DNA of 8,598 bases from Flavobacteriales bacterium (GCA_014239715.1 JAAZYJ010000106.1:1-8598); one strand, 5' to 3'. Positions 1 to 6,361 are shown, counted from the first letter of the stretch. Made by a program: numbers and translations. The notes: a model not told the origin generated them from the letters alone.

Positions 1-1277
1 CTAACCATCTTATCGTAATAAAAGCATTCTACACCCCACACCAGATTCATCATCGACAAAAGAAACTTATTGCTTGAAAAAACAAATATGGGAGCTTTTG
101 GTCGCTGACTTGATATTTTAAACGCTGTATAACCGGAGTGAGTCATTGTCACAATTGCCTTGGCTTCCACTCTGTTGGCCAGCCTGCATGCGTTAAAGCA
201 AATAGAGTCTGTAATGAATCGCTCTTGATTTTTTTCAGGAATCCGCTCATGGTGATACAGATCTTCATAGCCTTCTTCGATCTCTTCCAGGATCTTAACT
301 ATGCAGTCAATGACCTTGATCGGGTGTTTGCCTACTGATGTCTCTGCTGAAAGCATAACCGCGTCAGCCCCGTCCATAACCGCATTTCCAACATCGCTAA
401 CTTCAGCTCTGGTGGGGGTCGGGTTTTCAATCATTGTCTCCATCATTTGAGTGGCAATGATCACCGGTTTTGAATGGTCCAAACACTTCTTCACGATCTG
501 CTTCTGAATTATAGGAACCTGCTCCATTGGTATTTCAACACCAAGGTCTCCTCTGGCCACCATTACAGCGTCTGCCGCAATAATAATATCATCAATATTG
601 ATCAACGCTTGCGGCTTCTCAATTTTAGCAATAACCCGGGCCAGTGAGTGCTCATTTTTAATGATGTGCTTCAATTCAATAATGTCCCTGGCACTTCTCA
701 CAAACGAGAGGCCGATCCAATCTACACCAAGTGATAATGCATAATGCAGGTCTTCTGTGTCTTTTTCTGTTAGTCCGGGGAGGGAAATTATTGTGTTCGG
801 CAGGTTCACCCCTTTGTTTGAGCTGAGTGCTCCGCCCACCAAAACCGTTGTTTCGACCTCGTTCAGGCTGTCTGTTTTAATAACTTCAAGCTTGAGCTTT
901 CCGTCGTCCAGGAGAATATGTTCTCCCGGCTTTACATCTTTTGGGAGGTGCTTGTAATTCATATATGCCTCCTTCTGTGTCCCGATCATTTCACGGCTAA
1001 CCAGCTTAAATGTTGCTCCTTCTTCCAGAACAACCCCCTCCTCCATTTTTCCAACCCTTAATTTCGGCCCCTGGAGGTCTGCTAATAGTGCAGAATGTGT
1101 TCCTAGTTCATCATCCAGCTCTCTGACCCTGGTAACCACCTGTTTGTGATCTTCATGAGCTCCATGTGAAAAATTTAACCTGAAAACGTTTACCCCTCTG
1201 TCGATCAGCTGTTTTAGCTGCTCTTTAGAGCTCGTCGCGGGTCCTATTGTTACAACTATTTTAGTCTTACGATTCAT
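1..1277 (-). CDS. pyk: Pyruvate kinase (C-terminus cut by window edge)
   Basis: Pyruvate kinase makes pyruvate and ATP from phosphoenolpyruvate and ADP in the last step of glycolysis, in the cytoplasm. The frame is open from the ATG at 1277 to position 1, giving 425 residues; family members have about 470-480, so roughly the last 50 residues of the C-terminal domain lie outside the window. Visible motifs, in order, are TIGPAT (10-15), RLNFSHG (33-39), DLQGPKLRVG (67-76), the signature AKIEKPQ with catalytic Lys218 and metal ligand Glu220, GDLGVEIP (243-250, metal ligand Asp244), ATQMMETM (275-282) and MLSAETSVG (308-316). The small B domain spans roughly 70-168. At 67-75 the residues Leu68, Gln69, Lys72 and Val75 match the pattern described for K+-independent pyruvate kinases. 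The gene starts 3 nt after the stop of the IPExxxVDY gene and is probably co-transcribed with it. No Shine-Dalgarno sequence is visible. The identification is very secure. Confidence 0.97.
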   Translation of the reverse strand, partial: MNRKTKIVVTIGPATSSKEQLKQLIDRGVNVFRLNFSHGAHEDHKQVVTRVRELDDELGTHSALLADLQGPKLRVGKMEEGVVLEEGATFKLVSREMIGTQKEAYMNYKHLPKDVKPGEHILLDDGKLKLEVIKTDSLNEVETTVLVGGALSSNKGVNLPNTIISLPGLTEKDTEDLHYALSLGVDWIGLSFVRSARDIIELKHIIKNEHSLARVIAKIEKPQALINIDDIIIAADAVMVARGDLGVEIPMEQVPIIQKQIVKKCLDHSKPVIIATQMMETMIENPTPTRAEVSDVGNAVMDGADAVMLSAETSVGKHPIKVIDCIVKILEEIEEGYEDLYHHERIPEKNQERFITDSICFNACRLANRVEAKAIVTMTHSGYTAFKISSQRPKAPIFVFSSNKFLLSMMNLVWGVECFYYDKMV

Positions 1278-1280
1278 GTA

Positions 1281-1697
1281 TTAAAATATAAGGTTCTTTT
1301 TTGATTTTAGTGTCTTCACACTGATTGGAAAAGCCGTTAGAATGTGGTCAATCTTTTTTAAATCTGTTGACAACTGATCCCCGTCTATCGGCATTGCCCC
1401 TTTAACCATAAGCATGTAGTCCGCTTGCCGTTGCTCAGGAATTAAATACCCTTGTCCGTTCCGGTTGCAAATTAAAAAGTACTCGTTCTGATCGTCCTCA
1501 TCGTAATAGGCAAATAGTGAGTGGGCGCTAGCCTCTTCGTTGACATGGCTTACCATTTCAAGATCAAAAGGTTGTTTTTCCAGACCATACCCCAATTGTT
1601 GATTGATCGACCAACATATTCGATAATCTTTAGCGTGGCAACTTATTCCTATTAGAATAAAATCAAAATCATACTCTTCCGCCAATGTGTATTTCAT
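1281..1697 (-). CDS. IPExxxVDY family protein, function unknown
   Basis: This is a 138-residue protein of a Bacteroidota-specific family named after a conserved motif. The motif is seen here as IPEQRQADY at residues 86-94, with Ala in place of the usual Val. There is no signal peptide, membrane segment or recognisable catalytic motif. The N-terminal half has an acidic stretch (DEDDQNEY, 66-73) and the C-terminus is basic (KTLKSKK). I take the ATG at 1697; a GTG directly before it (1698-1700) would add one residue. The family is typically found next to pyk and rnc, and here it lies 3 nt upstream of pyk on the same strand. A well-matching promoter sits about 45 bases before the start. The biochemical role is unknown, and neighbourhood alone does not show that it acts on pyruvate kinase. 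Confidence 0.88.
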   Translation of the reverse strand: MKYTLAEEYDFDFILIGISCHAKDYRICWSINQQLGYGLEKQPFDLEMVSHVNEEASAHSLFAYYDEDDQNEYFLICNRNGQGYLIPEQRQADYMLMVKGAMPIDGDQLSTDLKKIDHILTAFPISVKTLKSKKNLIF

Positions 1698-1743
1698 CAC
1701 TACTATTTTCTCTTGCCCCCAGCTTCAATTTGGTGGTCTACGC

Positions 1744-1777
1744 CAAAGATATTTCTTCAGTCCGAAATTCAACCAAA
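1744..1777 (-). promoter_or_regulatory. Bacteroidota-type promoter for IPExxxVDY-pyk
   Basis: Read on the minus strand, TATCTTTG (1751-1744) matches the Bacteroidota -7 consensus TAnnTTTG exactly. A TTG (1772-1770) lies 18 nt upstream, and a TTTG (1777-1774) is 22 nt upstream as an alternative -33 element. Transcription would begin near 1738-1741, giving a leader of about 42 nt before the ATG at 1697. This would let IPExxxVDY and pyk be expressed independently of the acpP-fabF-rnc unit, from which they are separated by an opposite-strand gene. It is a sequence match only; no start site has been measured. Confidence 0.6.
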
Positions 1778-1810
1778 TCTTGTGTTAATATAAGATATTC
1801 AATATAGATG

Positions 1811-1836
1811 GTTTCAAGCGGGGGTTGAAAACAACC
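1811..1836. repeat. Two overlapping short inverted repeats upstream of the LVIVD gene
   Basis: TTTCAA (1812-1817) pairs with TTGAAA (1825-1830) around a G-rich loop. Overlapping it, GGTTG (1823-1827) pairs with CAACC (1832-1836) around AAAA. Both cannot form at once because they share 1825-1827. They lie 44-68 nt before the start of the secreted propeller gene, in the 182-nt divergent gap 1698-1879. They could be an operator or a 5'-leader structure, but stems of 5-6 bp are short enough to occur by chance. I see no convincing promoter for the plus-strand gene in this gap. Confidence 0.3.
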
Positions 1837-1879
1837 AACAAGGCCGAGTGTTTGAAGTGGTATTTGTTATTTTTAGTAG

Positions 1880-3289
1880 ATGAAATTGGTTTCTCTCATT
1901 ATCTTATTGATTTCGGTTTCTACCATGGTGGGGCAATCGTTCACATTTACCCAGCTTGCTGAATATGAGATGTCCAGCATATGGCCCACTGCTACTTTGG
2001 CCCCAAGGCTTGATAAGCTGGGAAGGGATTATCTATATACTGCTAACAACGAACAAGGGATAAGGGTGTTTGACATTTCATCAGTAGCATCACCGATTCT
2101 TATTCATGATTTTCCCAACTCATCTTTTGGCGGATGGAAGGCTATGAATCTAGAACAGTCTGGCAACTATCTTTATGCCTCAATAGGGGGGATATTTAGT
2201 GGGGCAGGTACTAGTTCTACGCAGGCTACGGGCCTGGCTATATTTGACGTGACCTCACCTTCTTCCATGTTCATGACCTCCTACTGGGATAGTCTAGATA
2301 TATTTCAGGGGACTGCCATAACAAAGGTGGTTGGAAATTACGCCTTTTTGGGGGGGATGGAAGAGGGGTTGGTGATCCTTGACATCTCCGATCCCTATGA
2401 CATTCGCTTTGTTTCACATTATGTGCCGGACATCAATTTTCCATCTGTTCCAACGCCAACAAGCACAGTGCCGAACGCCAGAGGCATGTGGGTTGAGGAC
2501 GATCTTGTTTATCTCGCTTATGATCGCGGAGCATTTCGGATCATTGACGTTTCCGATGTGTTCAACCCGATGCAGCTATCCCAATTCGTTAACCCGGCTC
2601 TTGATGCTGTCGCCGCAAAAGCATACAACAACGTTGAAGTCAGAGGGAATCACGCCTTCATCCCGGTGGATTATTGCGGCCTGGATATTGTGGACGTTGC
2701 TGACCCGAATGCGCCAATAAGCGCTGGTTGGTTTAATCCTTGGGGCTGTACCTTCTTTAATTGGATCGGAGGAGAGGGACATAGCAATGAACTCGAGTTT
2801 GTAAACGACTCTATTCTTTTCATGACCGGAGGGCATCACGATCTAATGGCGCTGAATGTTGCTGACCCAACGAATCCTGAATTGGTCGGAGAATTCGGGG
2901 ATCCTCTTGACAGCTTGGTTGTGTGGGGGTTAGACGTGCAGGACGGGCGGGTAGCATTAGGATATATTGACAACGTTACAACTATTCCATATGATTCTAA
3001 ATGGGGTGGGTTTAAGATCATTGATTGGAACATGGCAAACGATATAGATGTTTATGACTTAAGTACGTTCATGGTTTTTCCTAATCCATCATCTGGAGTA
3101 TTTAATTTCAATGGCGACCTGAAAAGCTGCGCTTATAAATTGTACAGTCTCACGGGAAAGTTGGTCGATTCAGGCAGCATGAGGCCCCGCCTGGACCTGT
3201 CACCGTTTCCGGAAGGAGTCTACGCCTTAGTAGTAAGGCGGGGTGAGTTTATAAAGGTAATGAAGCTAATTCTGGAAAAAGAGGATTAG
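1880..3289 (+). CDS. Secreted LVIVD-repeat beta-propeller with T9SS type A sorting domain
   Basis: This 469-residue protein starts with a signal peptide: a hydrophobic run at residues 3-17 with likely cleavage near residues 18-19 (VGQ-S). The body carries seven LVIVD-type repeats of the form '(L/I)xI(F/L/V)DVSDPxxPxxxxxF', seen around 51-78, 97-133, 153-180, 208-236, 257-285, 311-339 and 356-383. Examples are VILDISDP (165-172), IIDVSD (221-226) and IVDVADPNAP (270-279). Seven repeats suggest one closed seven-bladed propeller. The last ~75 residues (FPNPSSGVFNF at 400-410 through VMKLILE at 460-466) are a type A sorting domain, which directs export by T9SS and attachment to or release from the cell surface. 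Cys266 and Cys290 might form a disulfide. No catalytic motif is visible, so ligand or function is unknown; such proteins may bind partners or carbohydrates. The gene is monocistronic, divergent from the IPExxxVDY gene and convergent with rnc (36-nt gap, no clear terminator). Confidence 0.88.
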   Translation: MKLVSLIILLISVSTMVGQSFTFTQLAEYEMSSIWPTATLAPRLDKLGRDYLYTANNEQGIRVFDISSVASPILIHDFPNSSFGGWKAMNLEQSGNYLYASIGGIFSGAGTSSTQATGLAIFDVTSPSSMFMTSYWDSLDIFQGTAITKVVGNYAFLGGMEEGLVILDISDPYDIRFVSHYVPDINFPSVPTPTSTVPNARGMWVEDDLVYLAYDRGAFRIIDVSDVFNPMQLSQFVNPALDAVAAKAYNNVEVRGNHAFIPVDYCGLDIVDVADPNAPISAGWFNPWGCTFFNWIGGEGHSNELEFVNDSILFMTGGHHDLMALNVADPTNPELVGEFGDPLDSLVVWGLDVQDGRVALGYIDNVTTIPYDSKWGGFKIIDWNMANDIDVYDLSTFMVFPNPSSGVFNFNGDLKSCAYKLYSLTGKLVDSGSMRPRLDLSPFPEGVYALVVRRGEFIKVMKLILEKED

Positions 3290-3325
3290 TTTGTATTCGG
3301 CGCCCCTAACATTAGACCGCCCCTT

Positions 3326-4006
3326 TTATCGCTTTACAATTTTGTTAGCGCTTTTCGCGGCGAGTTTTTCCGCTTCTTTTTTTGATCTTCCGACGGACTC
3401 TGCTATCAGCTGACCATCGATAAATATTCTGGCCAGATACTTGTTTTCATCTGTGTTTATTTCGGAAACTTTGTACTCCAGGCTCTTATTCTTCTTTTGC
3501 ACCCAGATCAGCAGCTGACTTTTGTAGTCGGTGTCAATTGCTTTCAATTGCTCAATGTTTATCAGCTCTTCCAGCACTCTGGACCCCAGCAGTTCTTTGG
3601 TCTTATTGTAGCCCATGTCCAGATAAAGCGCTCCTACTAATGCTTCAAAAACATTTCCTTCGAGCGACTTGTATTTATTATTGCCCTTGAAATATCGAAC
3701 ATGTTCAAGCAGTTCCATTTTCTCCCCTATTTGATTCAGGTTTTCTCTACTCACTATGCGGGATCGCAGTTTCGTAAGAAACCCCTCATCTTCCAGGGGG
3801 TACTTCTCATACAAATACTGAGCAACAACAGTATCAATTACCGAATCGCCTAAAAATTCCAGCCTCTCATTGTTGGGTATATTTTGGTCATATGATTTAT
3901 GGGTAAACGCTAATTCATACAGCGATACGTCATGTGGATAAACTCCAAACTTCTTAAATATGAACCGGGAAATAGGATCTTTGGGTTTTTTAGTAAACAG
4001 CCCCAA
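3326..4006 (-). CDS. rnc: Ribonuclease III
   Basis: This 226-residue enzyme cleaves double-stranded RNA in rRNA and mRNA processing and acts as a dimer in the cytoplasm. The nuclease domain covers about residues 12-150 with the signature NERLEFLGDSV (46-56), where Glu47, Glu50 and Asp54 match E. coli Glu38, Glu41 and Asp45. The second metal-binding segment is EGNVFEALVGALYLD (116-130): Glu121 matches E. coli Glu117, but the position of E. coli Asp114 is Asn118. The C-terminal double-stranded-RNA-binding domain spans about 160-226 and ends with the typical helix SKKEAEKLAAKSANKIV (208-224). The start appears to be TTG at 4006. The frame is closed upstream by a stop at 4033-4031 with no ATG or GTG between, and translation from the TTG gives a normal N-terminus. 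It begins 4 nt after the fabF stop, so translational coupling is likely. Identification is secure; activity with Asn118 is discussed separately. Confidence 0.95.
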   Translation of the reverse strand: MGLFTKKPKDPISRFIFKKFGVYPHDVSLYELAFTHKSYDQNIPNNERLEFLGDSVIDTVVAQYLYEKYPLEDEGFLTKLRSRIVSRENLNQIGEKMELLEHVRYFKGNNKYKSLEGNVFEALVGALYLDMGYNKTKELLGSRVLEELINIEQLKAIDTDYKSQLLIWVQKKNKSLEYKVSEINTDENKYLARIFIDGQLIAESVGRSKKEAEKLAAKSANKIVKR

Positions 4007-4010
4007 TAGG

Positions 4011-5261
4011 TTAACGTACTTTAGAAAATATTACAGATGTGTTGTGGCCTCCAAAGCCAAAAGTATTACTCATTGCGGCTCGAACTTCTCTTTTCTCGGC
4101 CTTGTTGAACGTAAAGTTCAAATTATAATCTATGTCAGGGTCCTCCGTTTCAAAATTAATTGTTGGGGGAACGGTGTCGGTCTCGACTGCCTTTATACAG
4201 GCAATTGCCTCAATTGCTCCAGCCGCACCTAGCAGATGGCCGGTCATTGATTTGGTTGACCCGATATTGAGTTTGAATGCATCTTCTCCAAATACAGTCT
4301 TAATTGCTTTTGTTTCAGCAATATCTCCTAGCGGAGTTGATGTTCCGTGAACATTGATATAATCGACTTCGGAAGTAGCCATCCCCGCTTCTTCCAGAGC
4401 TAACTTCATCACATTGGCTGCGCCAATCCCCTCGGGGTGTGGCGCTGTGATGTGGTATGCGTCGGCAGTCAGTCCACTACCCAGAACTTCCGCGTAGATC
4501 TTGGCTCCCCTTGCTTTAGCGTGCTCATATTCTTCCATGATTATTGCTCCTGCACCTTCTCCCAGTACAAATCCGTCGCGATCTTTATCAAATGGCCTAG
4601 ATGCCTTTTCAGGATTCTCATTGTTGGTGGACAATGCTTTTAATGCGTTGAAACCACCCATGCCTGCCTCGTTCACTCCCGCTTCAGAACCGCCGGATAC
4701 AATTACATTGGCTTTTCCTAACCGAATGTAGGTAAATGCGTCGATCATCGCGTTGGATGCCGAGGCACAGGCTGAAACCGTTACAAAATTCGGGCCTCTC
4801 AAGCCATACTTAATAGAAATGTGGCCCGCGACAATGTCCACGATCATCTTTGGGATGAAAAAGGGATTAAACCTTGGCGTTCCATCACCTTCATTGAAAG
4901 CGAAACACTCTTCTTGAAATGTTTTCAGCCCACCAATGCCGGACCCCCAAATTACTCCGGCCCTATCCAGGTCCAGAGCCTCCAGATCCAGCCCTGAGTC
5001 GTTCATTGCTTCAGCGGCTGCAACCATAGCGTACTGGCTGAATTGATCTAGTTTTCTTGCCTCTTTTCTGTCCAGGTGGTCAAGTACATCAAAGTTCTTG
5101 ATCTCACAGGCAAATTGGGTTTTGAATTTTGAGGCATCAAAGTGCGTAATGGGGGCCGCTCCGCTTACACCATTAACTAAGGAATTCCAATATTCATCAA
5201 TTGAATTTCCTATTGGTGTTAGCGCACCGAGACCTGTTATTACAACTCTCTTTAACTCCAT
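4011..5261 (-). CDS. fabF: 3-oxoacyl-ACP synthase II (KASII)
   Basis: FabF condenses malonyl-ACP with acyl-ACP to elongate fatty acids in the type II cytoplasmic pathway. The 416-residue length is typical. The Cys-His-His active site is complete: Cys165 in TVSACASASNAM (161-172), His305 in NVHGTSTPLGD (303-313) and His342 in GSTKSMTGHLLGAAG (334-348), with the supporting Lys337. The C-terminal glycine-rich loop NTFGFGGHN (399-407) holds the gating phenylalanine Phe401. The start ATG at 5261 gives MELKRVVITGLG, the usual N-terminal beta strand. It lies 24 nt downstream of acpP, whose product is its substrate carrier, and 4 nt upstream of rnc. The three most likely form one operon read acpP-fabF-rnc. 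FabB is an alternative family member, but the motifs and acpP linkage favour FabF. Confidence 0.97.
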   Translation of the reverse strand: MELKRVVITGLGALTPIGNSIDEYWNSLVNGVSGAAPITHFDASKFKTQFACEIKNFDVLDHLDRKEARKLDQFSQYAMVAAAEAMNDSGLDLEALDLDRAGVIWGSGIGGLKTFQEECFAFNEGDGTPRFNPFFIPKMIVDIVAGHISIKYGLRGPNFVTVSACASASNAMIDAFTYIRLGKANVIVSGGSEAGVNEAGMGGFNALKALSTNNENPEKASRPFDKDRDGFVLGEGAGAIIMEEYEHAKARGAKIYAEVLGSGLTADAYHITAPHPEGIGAANVMKLALEEAGMATSEVDYINVHGTSTPLGDIAETKAIKTVFGEDAFKLNIGSTKSMTGHLLGAAGAIEAIACIKAVETDTVPPTINFETEDPDIDYNLNFTFNKAEKREVRAAMSNTFGFGGHNTSVIFSKVR

Positions 5262-5285
5262 CTAATGCCTTAAATTATAGTCTTA

Positions 5286-5522
5286 TCAGCTTGCGTTGTC
5301 TTCGATGTACTTTACTGCATCTCCAACCGTCGCAATTTTTTCTGCTTGGTCGTCGGGTATTGCTATGTTGAATTCTTTTTCAAATTCCATTATAAGCTCT
5401 ACAGTGTCCAAAGAATCTGCTCCTAAATCATTCGTGAAACTTGCTTCTGCCGTTACTTCGCTCTCGTCTACTCCGAGCTTGTCAACGATTATTGCAACAA
5501 CTCTTGAATTTACGTCTGACAT
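5286..5522 (-). CDS. acpP: Acyl carrier protein
   Basis: This 78-residue acidic protein carries growing acyl chains on a phosphopantetheine arm during fatty acid synthesis. The attachment site is Ser37 in the near-invariant [13 protein letters not shown] (34-46). The helix II and III region [16 protein letters not shown] (48-63) is also typical. The ATG at 5522 gives [11 protein letters not shown], the expected N-terminus. The frame extends upstream to a TTG at 5555, but that would add eleven residues foreign to the family and consume the probable promoter, so I reject it. The gene is followed after 24 nt by fabF. A probable promoter lies at 5553-5583. Confidence 0.97.
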   Translation of the reverse strand: MSDVNSRVVAIIVDKLGVDESEVTAEASFTNDLGADSLDTVELIMEFEKEFNIAIPDDQAEKIATVGDAVKYIEDNAS

Positions 5523-5552
5523 AATCTTTTTTTTATTGGTTAATTCAGGCCA

Positions 5553-5583
5553 CAAATAAACTACTTATGCGAAACAAAACAAA
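5553..5583 (-). promoter_or_regulatory. Possible promoter for acpP-fabF-rnc
   Basis: Read on the minus strand, TTTG (5583-5580) is followed after exactly 19 nt by TTTATTTG (5560-5553). The latter matches the Bacteroidota -7 consensus TAnnTTTG except at its second base. The implied start near 5549 gives a leader of about 26 nt before the acpP ATG. The element lies in the 63-nt gap after the IYD-like gene, so acpP need not depend on read-through from it. One consensus mismatch and the AT-rich background keep confidence moderate. Confidence 0.42.
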
Positions 5584-5585
5584 AT

Positions 5586-6269
5586 TTATTCATAATAAAC
5601 GACAACCTCGGCCAGACGCTTTCTTTTTAAATCAGGAACCCTGGCCTTCTCCGACGGATAGCCAATCGGCATTAATAGGAAGGCTCGTTCGTTCTCTGGC
5701 CTGTCCAAAGCCTTTGTCAGAAAGTTCATGGGGCTGGGCGTGTGTGTCACGGTACAAAGCCCTGCGTTGTGAATGGCTGCGATTAGCAAACCACTGGCCA
5801 ATCCGACTGATTCGTTCACATAATAGTTGCTGTGCTTTTTTTTCTCCTGGTCCAGATCATACACTTTTTTCATGACCACGATAATGTAGGGGGCCGTGTC
5901 AATAAACTCTTTTTCCCAGCTTGTTCCGATCGGAACAAGGTCTTCCAGCCATTCGTCGCTCATTCTCCTGGAATAGCTTTCTTTCTCCTCAGATTCTGCA
6001 AGCTTTCTAACCTTTGTTTTCAGCTCATCATTAGAAACGACGCAAAACGTCCAGGGCTGTTTGTTGGCTCCGGAGGGCGCTGTGGATGCCGCCTTTATTA
6101 TGTTGTCGATCACTTCACGCGAGACTTTGCGCTTTGAGAAATGCCTGACCGACCTTCTCTTGTTCATATATTCGTAGAATTCATTGCTCCTGCTAACCAT
6201 CTCCGATGGAGCATACTCAGCGTGGTCATAAGGGATAAATCCCTTACTGCTTTCCTCATCCTTACCCAT
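5586..6269 (-). CDS. Iodotyrosine deiodinase-like flavin reductase (nitroreductase fold)
   Basis: This 227-residue protein (counted from the ATG at 6269) is in the FMN-dependent nitroreductase superfamily and aligns closely, from memory, with iodotyrosine deiodinase (IYD), which reductively removes halogen from mono- and di-halotyrosine. FMN-phosphate residues are Arg38-Arg39-Ser40 (NKRRSVRHF), followed by TAPSGANKQPW (63-73). The lid carries Glu95, Tyr99 and Lys120 with the same spacing (+4, +21) as human Glu157, Tyr161 and Lys182, which bind the amino-acid part of the substrate. Thr177 in TVTHTP matches human Thr239, which contacts flavin N5. The C-terminal GYPSEKARVPDLKRKRL (203-219) is also IYD-like. 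No membrane anchor is present, unlike vertebrate IYD, so it should be cytosolic. A TTG at 6308 would add 13 residues. The gene lies between acpP and divergent purN. The physiological substrate in bacteria is uncertain; a general nitroreductase is the alternative. Confidence 0.85.
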   Translation of the reverse strand: MGKDEESSKGFIPYDHAEYAPSEMVSRSNEFYEYMNKRRSVRHFSKRKVSREVIDNIIKAASTAPSGANKQPWTFCVVSNDELKTKVRKLAESEEKESYSRRMSDEWLEDLVPIGTSWEKEFIDTAPYIIVVMKKVYDLDQEKKKHSNYYVNESVGLASGLLIAAIHNAGLCTVTHTPSPMNFLTKALDRPENERAFLLMPIGYPSEKARVPDLKRKRLAEVVVYYE

Positions 6270-6287
6270 AAATAACAAGTTAGAAGT

Positions 6288-6301
6288 ATATTGGTCAATA
6301 T
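6288..6301. promoter_or_regulatory. 14-bp palindrome upstream of the IYD-like gene
   Basis: ATATTG-GT-CAATAT is a perfect inverted repeat with 6-bp arms, 18 bp upstream of the IYD-like ATG. A looser copy, TATT-CGGC-AATA, follows at 6299-6310. Closely spaced half-sites of this kind look like a dimeric repressor or activator site. If the TTG at 6308 were the real start, the repeat would lie inside coding sequence, which would weaken this reading. Confidence 0.4.
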
Positions 6302-6320
6302 TCGGCAATAAATCCGACTT

Positions 6321-6354
6321 TTTGTTGTCCCAATAGTGAATTGGGCTAATTTTG
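6321..6354 (+). promoter_or_regulatory. Bacteroidota-type promoter for purN operon
   Basis: TAATTTTG (6347-6354) matches the -7 consensus TAnnTTTG exactly. A TTG (6325-6327) lies 19 nt upstream, with a TTTG (6321-6324) at 22 nt as an alternative -33 element. The predicted transcription start (about 6357-6362) falls at or within a few bases of the purN ATG at 6362, which implies a leaderless or nearly leaderless mRNA. It would drive purN, the MarC-family gene and RNase H together. Confidence 0.6.
6329..6345. promoter_or_regulatory. Inverted repeat between the purN promoter elements
   Basis: CCCAAT (6329-6334) and ATTGGG (6340-6345) form a 6-bp inverted repeat around AGTGA, placed entirely between the -33 and -7 elements. 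A protein bound there would block RNA polymerase, so a purine-responsive operator is conceivable. The short length makes chance possible, and no regulator is encoded nearby. Confidence 0.33.
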
Positions 6355-6361
6355 TCACTTC

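Noticed and set aside
138..957. Plus-strand open frames at 138-338 and 757-957
   Set aside because: They lie inside the pyruvate kinase gene on the opposite strand, which has every family motif; they have no recognisable features.
1698..1700. GTG immediately before the IPExxxVDY ATG as the start
   Set aside because: It adds one residue only; the adjacent ATG is the better start codon.
3290..3325. Bidirectional terminator between the LVIVD gene and rnc
   Set aside because: GC-rich pieces (GGCGCC, ACCGCCCC) are present, but they do not pair into a stem of useful length followed by a T run.
5523..5555. Longer acyl carrier protein from a TTG at 5555
   Set aside because: It adds residues foreign to ACP and would overlap the probable promoter; MSDVNSRV is the normal ACP start.
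6270..6308. Longer IYD-like protein from a TTG at 6308
   Set aside because: It is possible, but an ATG at 6269 exists in a good position and the extra 13 residues cover the palindrome; kept only as an alternative.
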